Shown here: piece after piece, positions 17,904 through 26,295 of the stretch | Layout of the letters: each line of letters begins with the position of its first letter | Numbering within the stretch: the first letter of the stretch is position 1 | NCBI GenBank assembly: GCA_023381995.1 | Contig: JAMCVD010000121.1 | Coordinates: 1-34,964 of the forward strand | Origin: Deltaproteobacteria bacterium | Lineage (GTDB): Bacteria > JAMCPX01 | Direction of reading: 5' to 3' | Length of the DNA stretch: 34,964 nucleotides | Program-made: the position numbers and the translations under genes | The notes under the pieces: generated by a model | What the model was told of the DNA's origin: nothing | The model's input: only the letters and a program-made list of their open reading frames with translations | Database searches by the model: none

Positions 17904-18434
17904 ATGGCAATAACGGTAAGAATACCGACACCGCTGAGGAAATACACCCAGGGCAGGGATGAGGTATCAGTAGAGGGGGCCAACCTCAGGGAGCTTCTCC
18001 AGAACCTTGAGAAGGACCACAAAGGCATAGGCCAGAGGATCATGGATGACAAGGGGGGCGTACGGCGCTTCGTGAATATCTATCTCAACGACGAGGATGT
18101 CAGGTTCAAAAAAAATCTCGATACCCCGATAAAAGACGGAGATGTGATATCGATAATACCGGCGATAGCCGGAGGTGTGCCGGACAGGAGTGGAAAGGTT
18201 AAAAAAAAAGTGTACCTGACGTACAAAAGGACGTTGCTCAACAAGCCCGTCATATGGGAGGCGTGCAGGAAGTTTGATGTCGTAATAAACATCGGTACCG
18301 CGTCCGTGTCCGGGGACATAGGGCTTGTCGGGGTGGAGCTGGAAGGGCCCCCGGAAGAGATAGAACAGGTAATAAAATGGTTTACGAAAAGGGGCGTAAA
18401 GGTCGAGCCCATAGAACAGACAGTGCTGGAGTAA
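17904..18434 (+). CDS. MoaD/ThiS-like ubiquitin-fold sulfur carrier fused to a C-terminal NIL domain
   Basis: MAITVRIPTPLRKYTQGRDEVSVEGANLRELLQNLE...GDVISIIPAIAGG (MoaD-like ending in GG), then linker VPDRSGKVKKK and NIL-like VYLTYKRTLLNKPVIWEACRKFDVVINIGTASVSGDIGLVGVELEGPPEEIEQVIKWFTKRGVKVEPI. ATG at 17904 preceded by AAGGAGG. Confidence 0.88.
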   Translation: MAITVRIPTPLRKYTQGRDEVSVEGANLRELLQNLEKDHKGIGQRIMDDKGGVRRFVNIYLNDEDVRFKKNLDTPIKDGDVISIIPAIAGGVPDRSGKVKKKVYLTYKRTLLNKPVIWEACRKFDVVINIGTASVSGDIGLVGVELEGPPEEIEQVIKWFTKRGVKVEPIEQTVLE

Positions 18435-18440
18435 GAGGTA

Positions 18441-19238
18441 ATGCTGACGAATTCACAAATAGAGAGATACGCACGGCACATCATACTCGATGGGGTCGGG
18501 GGCAAGGGTCAGGAGAAGCTGCTCAGATCGAAGGTATTGGTGATAGGGGCCGGAGGTCTCGGCTCGCCGATTGCCATGTACCTCGCTGCGAGCGGTATCG
18601 GTAATATAGGTATTGTCGATTTCGATGTCGTGGACGTCTCGAACCTGCAGAGACAGATAGCACACTCTACGGCCGACATAGGGACGCCCAAGACCGACTC
18701 AGCGGAAAGGACCATAAAGGCCATCAATCCCGACGTTGCCGTTCAGAAATTCAGCTTCAAGCTGACATCGGAGAACATCATGGACATAATCAAGGACTAC
18801 GACCTCATCGTCGACGGCACCGATTCCTTCCCTGCCAGATACCTTATAAACGACGCCTGCGTGCTTTCCGGGAAGAGGAATGTATATGGCAGCGTTTTTA
18901 AGTTTGAAGGGCAGGCGACCGTGTTCTCTCCAGGCGAGGGACCGTGCTTCAGGTGCCTCTATCCTGAGCCCCCGCCGCCCGGGATGGTACCGAGCTGTCA
19001 GGAAGCGGGGGTATTCGGCGTACTGCCGGGCCTCATAGGCATGATACAGGCGACCGAGGCGATCAAGATCTTTCTCGGCATCGGGAGGCCGCTCATCGGC
19101 AGGATGCTCGTCTATGATGCACTGCGCATGGAGGTAAGAGAGATGAGGATCCGAAAGGACCCCGCGTGCCCTGTGTGCGGCGAGCACCCTACTGTCACGA
19201 AGCTCATAGACTATGAGCAGTTTTGTGGGGTACGATGA
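18441..19238 (+). CDS. MoeB/ThiF/HesA family E1-like adenylyltransferase
   Basis: RYARHIILDGVGGKGQEKLLRSKVLVIGAGGLGSP; GTDSFPARYLINDAC; CFRCLYPEPPPPGMVPSCQEAGVFGVLPG; CPVCG zinc ligands. Confidence 0.93.
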   Translation: MLTNSQIERYARHIILDGVGGKGQEKLLRSKVLVIGAGGLGSPIAMYLAASGIGNIGIVDFDVVDVSNLQRQIAHSTADIGTPKTDSAERTIKAINPDVAVQKFSFKLTSENIMDIIKDYDLIVDGTDSFPARYLINDACVLSGKRNVYGSVFKFEGQATVFSPGEGPCFRCLYPEPPPPGMVPSCQEAGVFGVLPGLIGMIQATEAIKIFLGIGRPLIGRMLVYDALRMEVREMRIRKDPACPVCGEHPTVTKLIDYEQFCGVR

Positions 19239-19531
19239 GGCTGTGTGTCCTTGTCGCGGTATCGGGGAAGACGATTTTGACCACGCTGCGCCGTCTCTAC
19301 GACGACTGTGGGGGGGACATCGAGTTCTTCCTGTACGGCGACGGCGTCCTGCTTTTGGATGATCAGTCATTCATGGAGCTGTCGAAGCACGTGAAGACTA
19401 CTCTGTGCGGTGTGAGCGGGGAGGAGAGGGGGACAGGGAAGCGTGATGGCGTTGTTTTCGGCAGTCTGTACGATCTTTCCGTCATGGCCGCACGTTCGGA
19501 CAGGCTCGTATCATTTGCCAGAGAGCCATGA
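19235..19531 (+). CDS. DsrE/TusD-like sulfur relay protein
   Basis: MRLCVLVAVSGK...IEFFLYGDGVLLL...TTLCGVSGEERG...VVFGSLYDLSVMAARSDRLVSF resembles TusD/DsrE layout. ATGA overlap with the E1 gene. Confidence 0.6.
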   Translation: MRLCVLVAVSGKTILTTLRRLYDDCGGDIEFFLYGDGVLLLDDQSFMELSKHVKTTLCGVSGEERGTGKRDGVVFGSLYDLSVMAARSDRLVSFAREP

Positions 19532-19839
19532 ATATAACCGTTCTCATAAAAGAGGGCAGCACTGCACGGCTGGTTGATGGCATACGGCTTGCGCTCGGCC
19601 TTACGATCAACCACAAGATATCGCTGCTTATCACGGAGGAAGGCGCCGGCTCCATTTCGGACGCCCTCGCAGACGGTGCCTTCAAAAAGCAATTCCTCGA
19701 GTCGATCGGGCTCATAACCTCGATGTCCGGTATCGTGAGGACAGAGAGGGCCATTGCAGGCGTCGGTCCCATCGAGCTTCTCTCACGGGACGATCTTGCA
19801 AAGCTCGTGCTCGGCTCTGACTCCATAATAGTATTTTGA
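19528..19839 (+). CDS. DsrF/TusC-like protein
   Basis: DGIRLALGLTINHKISLLITEEGAGSISDAL... DsrF/TusC-like layout. ATGA overlap with the preceding gene. Confidence 0.55.
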   Translation: MNITVLIKEGSTARLVDGIRLALGLTINHKISLLITEEGAGSISDALADGAFKKQFLESIGLITSMSGIVRTERAIAGVGPIELLSRDDLAKLVLGSDSIIVF

Positions 19840-19853
19840 TCGTTCCATAAACT

Positions 19854-19882
19854 TTGACATAACGAGAATAGTGGTGGATAAT
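19854..19882 (+). promoter_or_regulatory. Candidate sigma-70 promoter for galU
   Basis: TTGACA (19854-19859), 17-bp spacer, GATAAT (19877-19882), 22 nt upstream of the galU ATG. Confidence 0.6.
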
Positions 19883-19903
19883 CGTTCTTTGATAGGAGCA
19901 GGG

Positions 19904-20764
19904 ATGAAGATCAAAAAAGCCATAATACCCGCGGGAGGGTATGGTACGAGGTTTTTGCCCGTCACAAAGGCCGTGCCGAAGGAGCTTCTGCCCATCGTGG
20001 ACAAGCCCATGATACAGTACATAGTCGAGGAGGCCAGGGCATCGGGGATAGAGCTTATAATCCTTATCGTGAACCACGGCAAGGAGGCGATAGAGGATCA
20101 CTTCGATATCAACTATGAGCTCGAGGACATACTGGGCAAGAAGGGGAACCACGAGCTCCTCGGGCTCATAGAGGGGCTATCGGACATGATCAGGATCGTG
20201 TCGATACGGCAGAAAAGGCCCCTCGGACTCGGCCACGCCGTGCTGCAGGCAAAGCACCTTATAGGCGATGAGCCGTTTGCGGTAATACTCGGTGACGATA
20301 TTATAGATGCGCAGATGCCCTGCCTTCTGCAGATGGCAGGCGTTTATGAGGAATACAAGAGGCCCGTTATTGCGGTCCAGAGGGTCCCAAGGGAAGAGAC
20401 GTCCCGGTACGGCATCATAAAGGGCAGACAGACGGGAAAGAGGGTCTACACGCTGGATGACGTTGTCGAGAAGCCTTTGCCGGACAAGGCGCCTTCCACT
20501 CTCGCGATCATCGGGAGGTATATACTCGTTCCGGAGATCTTCGACATACTCGAAAGGATACCGGCGGGTGCCGGCGGGGAGCTCCAGCTCACGGACGGGC
20601 TGAGAGAGCTCCTGGGGGAAAAAGGCCTGATAGGATACGAGTTCGAGGGGGACAGGTACGACGGCGGCGACAAGCTCGGCTTCCTGTTTGCCAACATCGC
20701 ATACGCAATGAAACGCCCAGAGATAAAGGACAAGCTGCTGGCGTACATGAAGGGGTTTCAATGA
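19904..20764 (+). CDS. galU: UTP-glucose-1-phosphate uridylyltransferase
   Basis: MKIKKAIIPAGGYGTRFLPVTKAVPKELLPIVDKPMIQYIVEEA; LGDDIID; GRYILVPEIFDIL. Confidence 0.94.
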   Translation: MKIKKAIIPAGGYGTRFLPVTKAVPKELLPIVDKPMIQYIVEEARASGIELIILIVNHGKEAIEDHFDINYELEDILGKKGNHELLGLIEGLSDMIRIVSIRQKRPLGLGHAVLQAKHLIGDEPFAVILGDDIIDAQMPCLLQMAGVYEEYKRPVIAVQRVPREETSRYGIIKGRQTGKRVYTLDDVVEKPLPDKAPSTLAIIGRYILVPEIFDILERIPAGAGGELQLTDGLRELLGEKGLIGYEFEGDRYDGGDKLGFLFANIAYAMKRPEIKDKLLAYMKGFQ

Positions 20765-21597
20765 GAAGGGCGGCATTGGTCCTGTTGGCTGTGGTCTCGT
20801 TTACGGGCTTCATAGTCCCTGCATCCAAGATGGCAGAGCTTATGAAGGCCCGGGGCCGGTTCAAGGCCGTGGTATTCAATGGCGATACATTCTTTAATAT
20901 CGGCAACGACTATCTCGACAGGGCTGTCCCATGCAGGGTTGTCATAACTCCTTCCGGCTACGTCAGACAGGACTATAAGTTCCCGAAGGCGGTGGTCAGC
21001 ATTATCAATGAAGGCACGAAGCAGACGATGCTTGTCAATAATGTCAGGATGGGCACCTCCCTGCCCATGTTCTCCCGGAACAATGTCTTTGCCCTGCTGA
21101 TGGGGCTTTTCCTGTCGAATTCCCCAGGGAACGTATTCAATGAGATGGGACTGGATTCGACAAAAGTCGCGTATGGCCTCGCGAACAACAGGGCCGCATA
21201 CATTATCGGCAACGACAGCGACCAGATGTTCATAGACAATGAACAGACTGTGCCCTTGATGTTCCGTGTAAAATACAACAATGCGTACCTGTACGCTGTC
21301 GTAAAGAATTATCTCAATACCGCACGGCTCATAGAGGGCAGTGCAACGATCAAAGACCGGGGGAACGGCGGAGGCATACCTCTGTTGGTCGGGGCCGCAG
21401 ACTATACGGAGACGGCCGTAATACTGCCGCAAACGGTGGAACTGTACCGAGGGGACATGCTTGCCCAGAGATGGCTCTTTACGGATGCCGTGCTGTTTCC
21501 CGCAGGCACCGGTATCAAGAAGTTGGTTTTGACGCCCTACGAGATAAAAAGGCTGCCGTTTTCGAGGCAAAGGCTATCGCCGTTCATGCTGTTCTGA
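20761..21597 (+). CDS. Hypothetical protein with N-terminal hydrophobic/signal-like segment
   Basis: 278-aa ORF overlapping the galU stop by 4 nt (ATGA). MRRAALVLLAVVSFTGFIVPASKMAELM... No family recognised. Confidence 0.65.
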   Translation: MRRAALVLLAVVSFTGFIVPASKMAELMKARGRFKAVVFNGDTFFNIGNDYLDRAVPCRVVITPSGYVRQDYKFPKAVVSIINEGTKQTMLVNNVRMGTSLPMFSRNNVFALLMGLFLSNSPGNVFNEMGLDSTKVAYGLANNRAAYIIGNDSDQMFIDNEQTVPLMFRVKYNNAYLYAVVKNYLNTARLIEGSATIKDRGNGGGIPLLVGAADYTETAVILPQTVELYRGDMLAQRWLFTDAVLFPAGTGIKKLVLTPYEIKRLPFSRQRLSPFMLF

Positions 21598-21666
21598 GCC
21601 GTTTCCGGCGCGGTTTCCCGGGGGCACCATGGATGCCCGGACCGTCCTCACGGCCGTCAGGCTGTT

Positions 21667-22485
21667 TCAGGTATCCTTGTGCGCGAGTACATCGAGCAGG
21701 ACGTGATGGATGTGGGGGTTCGCCGCGACTATATGGTCCGTGTATATCGAATATTTGTTCCCATGAAAATCCGTCACGGTCCCGCCCGCCTCGCCGATTA
21801 TGAGGCTGCCTGCCGCCACGTCCCAGGGCTTCAGCTTCATCTCCCAGAAGCCGTCGAACCTTCCGGCCGCGACATAGCAAAGATCGAGGGCAGCGGAGCC
21901 GTCCCGGCGTATTGCCTGTGCCCTTCTTATGAATTTTATCCAGTTGTCCAGGTTGTTTTCGCTGGAAGTCCTTATATCGTAGGGGAAGCCTGTTGATAGG
22001 AGGGCATCCTCTATGGTATTCACGCTGGAGACATGGAGCCTTTTATCGTTCAGGAACGCCCCCCTGCCTTTTGTTGCATAAAACAGCTCTTTTTTTAAAG
22101 GATCATACACAACGCCGACTATAACGATGCCCTTGTGCTCCAAAGCTATGGAGACCGAGACGAAAGGATAGGAATGATAGAAGTTTGTTGTGCCGTCGAT
22201 TGGATCGATGATCCACCTGTAATCGCTTTTTCCCGGCACGCTCCCCAATTCCTCTGCGAGTATGGAGTGTGATGGAAATCTTCTGTTTATGACCTGTATA
22301 ATCGTCTTTTCGCATAACGTGTCCACATCCGTCACCAGGTCGACGATGCCCTTGTATGAGACCCGCTTGGGGGTGTTGATCCTTTTGTTTATAATGGTCC
22401 CCGCAGTCCTCGCTGATTTTATGGCTATATTTAAAAGCTCTGCGCCTGATATCATGCTCATTGTCCCTTCAATAAAGTATCTCAT
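21667..22485 (-). CDS. Inositol monophosphatase family protein (SuhB-like)
   Basis: ILAEELGS, WIIDPIDGTTNFYHSYPFVSVSIAL, KPWDVAAGSLIIGEAGGTVTDF. The start may be a few codons downstream. Confidence 0.92.
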   Translation of the reverse strand: MRYFIEGTMSMISGAELLNIAIKSARTAGTIINKRINTPKRVSYKGIVDLVTDVDTLCEKTIIQVINRRFPSHSILAEELGSVPGKSDYRWIIDPIDGTTNFYHSYPFVSVSIALEHKGIVIVGVVYDPLKKELFYATKGRGAFLNDKRLHVSSVNTIEDALLSTGFPYDIRTSSENNLDNWIKFIRRAQAIRRDGSAALDLCYVAAGRFDGFWEMKLKPWDVAAGSLIIGEAGGTVTDFHGNKYSIYTDHIVAANPHIHHVLLDVLAHKDT

Positions 22486-22667
22486 TAGACCACTTTGGTA
22501 TAAACTGCAATAAATAAATCAGATCAATAAGATAGGATGCTTATCTTTTCAGCAAAACATGGAGGATGTGCATCCGAAGCGGGCAAGCCGTGTATTGTAA
22601 GACACTTACTAACAGTTTATTAACAATTTAGTTGAATACTTTAGACGCTTTGTGTTAGTAAAAATAT

Positions 22668-23546
22668 ATGACGGATGATAAGACTTCTTTCATAAACATA
22701 GACCTGAACGAATTGCAGGGTGAAAGACACAAATCATGCATTATTATTGAGGGCGAGCAGATAGGAAGGATCTTCTACCTTACAAAACAGTCGAACGTCA
22801 TAGGCCGGTCGGAAGACGCCGATATCAATCTGGACTCTCCGACCGTGTCAAGAAGGCATGCCGTAATAAGCCTGGGCAGGGAAGGCAGGATTTTCATAAA
22901 AGACCTCGGGAGCAGCAACGGTACGTACGTCAATGCCAGACGCATAGCCGAAGCGGAGCTCGGCGAAGGCGATATATTCGCGGTCGGGGTCTACAAGCTG
23001 AAGGTCGCCGCGCTGTCAAGGCACGATACGGCGTTCTTCCAGCACATGGTAGACGGCGCTGAAAGGGACAGCCTGACAGGCGCATACAATAAGGGCTTTA
23101 TAACGAAGCTCCTCGATACGGTGATTGCCAGGTCCCGGCATCTTGAACGACCGATCTCGATTGCGATGGTCGATATCGACCACTTCAAGAGCGTCAATGA
23201 TACCTACGGACATATGGCCGGCGATGCGGTGCTCAAGAACATTGCTGTGCTGTTCGACACGTCCCTCAGGTCTACGGACAGGTTCGGCAGGTTCGGCGGG
23301 GAAGAATTCCTGATCATATTCGACAGGACGTCCATGGGAGATGCAAAGGTCATAAGCGAAAGGATCCGGAGAGCGGTGATGGAGCGCCCCGCCGTATACA
23401 GCGGTAGGCGTATAGAGGTCACCATAAGCGTCGGGCTTGCATGCAACGAGGGCGGGCATATCGTGGATGCCGAGTCGTTCATAAGGGCCGCCGATGAAAA
23501 GCTCTACGCTGCGAAAAGAAACGGGAGGAACCAGACCGTGTCTTAG
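22668..23546 (+). CDS. FHA domain-GGDEF diguanylate cyclase
   Basis: FHA: NVIGRSEDADINLDSPTVSRRHAVISL...DLGSSNGTYVN. GGDEF: VDIDHFKSVNDTYGHMAGD...RSTDRFGRFGGEEF, including an RxxD I-site. Confidence 0.93.
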   Translation: MTDDKTSFINIDLNELQGERHKSCIIIEGEQIGRIFYLTKQSNVIGRSEDADINLDSPTVSRRHAVISLGREGRIFIKDLGSSNGTYVNARRIAEAELGEGDIFAVGVYKLKVAALSRHDTAFFQHMVDGAERDSLTGAYNKGFITKLLDTVIARSRHLERPISIAMVDIDHFKSVNDTYGHMAGDAVLKNIAVLFDTSLRSTDRFGRFGGEEFLIIFDRTSMGDAKVISERIRRAVMERPAVYSGRRIEVTISVGLACNEGGHIVDAESFIRAADEKLYAAKRNGRNQTVS

Positions 23547-23647
23547 CGGTGGTGTGGCATAGTTCGTTTCTGCGCAGATACCCGTCGACCATTTTGTTGA
23601 TTTTTACGGCTTGTTTGCATACACGGACTATAAGGAGGAGCATGGGT

Positions 23648-25135
23648 ATGACAGACTACGTACTCGCTATCGATCAGGGGACTACTTCTACAAAGACCTC
23701 TTTAATAGATCCGTCCCTTAATGTCGTCGCATCGGCGGGCTACGAGCTCCCCCAGATATTCCCCAGACCGGGCTGGGTGGAGCACGACCCGGACACGATA
23801 CTCAGGACGACGTTCGACAGTATAAAGGCCGTTCTCCAGAAAGCGAACATCGATCCGCACAGGATCGCCGTTATCGGCATAACAAACCAGAGAGAGACAG
23901 CGATAGTCTGGGACAGGAAGACTGGCAGACCCGTCTATAATGCCATTGTCTGGCAGTGCAAGCGGACGAACCATATAGTGGAGAAGCTCAGGGACAGAGG
24001 CTACGAGAAGGCGTTTAAGAACGCGACCGGCCTCGTACTCGATCCGTACTTCTCTGCAACGAAGATCATGTGGCTCATCAATACCATCCCGGGCCTGCGT
24101 ACCAAGGCGCAGAAAGGAGAGATCGCCTTTGGAACGGTCGATTCATGGCTGTTGTGGCATCTGACTGGAGGAGCGAGCCATGCAACGGACGTCAGCAATG
24201 CATCGAGGACGCTGCTGTTTAATATAAAGCGCTTAAAGTGGGACGATGATCTGCTCAAGATAACGGGGATCCCAAGGTACATAATGCCGGAGGTAAGGCC
24301 CACGGCGGACATATTCGGCTATACAAGGGAACTCGGCTTCCTCCCGGACAACATACCGATCGGTGCCCTTGCCGGCGATCAGCAGTCCGCATTGTTCGGA
24401 CAGGCATGCTTTGAAGCGGGTACGGTAAAGGCGACGTATGGGACGGGCTCCTTCGTATTGTTCAATACGTCGGATAGGCCCATTATGTCGGGGCACGGGC
24501 TGTTGACGACCATTGCGTGGCAGATTAAAAACAGGGTAACCTACGCCCTTGAGGGGAGTGCAATGATATCTGGTGCCGCGGTGCAGTGGGCACGGGACGG
24601 TCTCGGCATAATAAGCAGATCGGAAGATATAGAGGCCCTTGCCTCCAGCGTGCCCGACAGCGGCGGTGTCGTGTTCGTGCCTTCTTTGAGCGGTCTCGGT
24701 GCTCCGTTCTGGAGGCCCGATGCAAAAGGGATAATAACAGGCATAACAAGGGGCACCGTAAAGGCCCATATAGCAAGGGCCATACTCGAAGGCATAGCTT
24801 TACAGGAACACACGCTGCTGGAGGCAATGAAGGAAGATACGGGACAGAGGATAAGCGCTTTGAAGGTGGACGGTGGCGCGAGCAAGGACAACCTGCTTAT
24901 GCAGTTTCAGGCGGACATACTCGGTATACCTGTAGTAAGGCCCCAAAACATAGAGACGACATCCCTCGGTGCTGCCATGCTCGCGGGCCTGTACGCAGGT
25001 ATATGGAGGGACGTTAAGGAACTGAGGAAGATCTGGAAAGAGGACAGGAGATTTAATCCGACGATGCCCGTTGCCCAGAGGAGGGGCTTCCTGTCCAGGT
25101 GGAACGCCGCCGTTAAAAAACTCCTTGTCGAATAG
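23648..25135 (+). CDS. glpK: Glycerol kinase
   Basis: MTDYVLAIDQGTTSTKTSLID; GITNQRETAIVWDRKTGRPVYNAIVWQ; ALAGDQQSALFGQACF; GTGSFVLFNT; DGGASKDNLLMQFQADIL. Confidence 0.94.
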   Translation: MTDYVLAIDQGTTSTKTSLIDPSLNVVASAGYELPQIFPRPGWVEHDPDTILRTTFDSIKAVLQKANIDPHRIAVIGITNQRETAIVWDRKTGRPVYNAIVWQCKRTNHIVEKLRDRGYEKAFKNATGLVLDPYFSATKIMWLINTIPGLRTKAQKGEIAFGTVDSWLLWHLTGGASHATDVSNASRTLLFNIKRLKWDDDLLKITGIPRYIMPEVRPTADIFGYTRELGFLPDNIPIGALAGDQQSALFGQACFEAGTVKATYGTGSFVLFNTSDRPIMSGHGLLTTIAWQIKNRVTYALEGSAMISGAAVQWARDGLGIISRSEDIEALASSVPDSGGVVFVPSLSGLGAPFWRPDAKGIITGITRGTVKAHIARAILEGIALQEHTLLEAMKEDTGQRISALKVDGGASKDNLLMQFQADILGIPVVRPQNIETTSLGAAMLAGLYAGIWRDVKELRKIWKEDRRFNPTMPVAQRRGFLSRWNAAVKKLLVE

Positions 25136-25153
25136 AGAAGAGGACAGATAGGC

Positions 25154-26239
25154 ATGCGGGTGGGCGGACTCTTCACTCAGTGGCAAAAGGCAGTCATTGC
25201 CATGGTGTCTTTATCGTCTCTGATCTACATAGTTTTGGATACGACCATGCTGGTGACACTGAAGAGATCGGACCGACCTATGGCAATGGTAAATGCAATG
25301 GAAGGTGCCATGAAACAGGCGGACGCTGCGGCTTCTGTCATCGGGAATGAAGGCATAAGGCATGCCAGCGTATTTGTCCTCTATAAATCGAGCGCGCATT
25401 ACACAACCGCTTCTGGCATGGAGAGCAGCTCGTCGTACATCTCTTTCTTTACGTTTAATGCGGAGCTGCAGTACGCGCTTCTTCCGATGCCGGTTGAGGT
25501 CTCTACGGGGCCGGCCGTTACGGCAGCACTCCGGAAGTACGATTATGTCCTATTGCCCGCCGGAGACACAGCATTGAGCAACGACTGTGAGTCGATCAGG
25601 CAGGCCTCGATGGAATGGTTGCTCTATCGGTGCAAGAAAGCCATCACAGATAAACGCACCGAGTCGCCCGTTATGGCCCGGTTCGTAGACAGGAGCTATG
25701 TATCGCCTGCCGCGAAGCACGTCATCGAGGTATACGTCTTCGGCACCGTAAAGTATGCGGGGAGCTTTACCCTGGATGACGGCGCAAGGCTGACAGATAC
25801 CTTCACCGCTACGGGAGGTCGGCTGCCTGGAGCGGACCTGAGCAATATCCTTATCATGAGGCATGATAAGTTGATAAAGTCAGACCTCGTGAGATACCTG
25901 CGGACTAAAGACCCGGACTGTAATCCGTTGTTGAAAGACGACGACGTCGTCTATATCAATAGTGTCCCCCACAGGACCATCTCGGTGTTCGTGTTCGGGG
26001 CCGCGAGACGTACCGGAAGGTTCACCCTTAAGGAAGATGCAAGACTGGTAGACACCTTCACTTTGACAGGCGGGCCGCTGCCTGTATCTGACCTGAGCGA
26101 TATCCTTATCCTGAGGCGCGATAAGGTGATACAGGAGAACCTCTTACGATATATACAGACAAAGGATATAGCTTACGATCCATTGTTGAAGAATGGCGAC
26201 GTCATTTACATACGAAAGGTATCGATCTCTCCTCGATAG
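25154..26239 (+). CDS. Membrane-anchored protein with two tandem SLBB-like repeats
   Basis: N-terminal TM segment. Two similar approximately 80-aa units: VYVFGTVKYAGSFTLDDGARLTDTFTATGG... and VFVFGAARRTGRFTLKEDARLVDTFTLTGG... Confidence 0.7.
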   Translation: MRVGGLFTQWQKAVIAMVSLSSLIYIVLDTTMLVTLKRSDRPMAMVNAMEGAMKQADAAASVIGNEGIRHASVFVLYKSSAHYTTASGMESSSSYISFFTFNAELQYALLPMPVEVSTGPAVTAALRKYDYVLLPAGDTALSNDCESIRQASMEWLLYRCKKAITDKRTESPVMARFVDRSYVSPAAKHVIEVYVFGTVKYAGSFTLDDGARLTDTFTATGGRLPGADLSNILIMRHDKLIKSDLVRYLRTKDPDCNPLLKDDDVVYINSVPHRTISVFVFGAARRTGRFTLKEDARLVDTFTLTGGPLPVSDLSDILILRRDKVIQENLLRYIQTKDIAYDPLLKNGDVIYIRKVSISPR

Positions 26240-26295
26240 GGCCGGCAGAGCGATATGTTTGCGGCCCGTGGGCCCTTGACTGTGCGGGCTTTGTG

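Noticed and set aside
21618-21640. GC-rich hairpin between convergent ORF 20761-21597 and the SuhB-like gene
   Set aside because: Stem is imperfect and lacks flanking T-runs; too weak to call a bidirectional terminator.
22560-22600. Possible c-di-GMP riboswitch upstream of the GGDEF gene
   Set aside because: Conserved GEMM sequence elements are not present; only a short GGATG/CATCC stem is visible.
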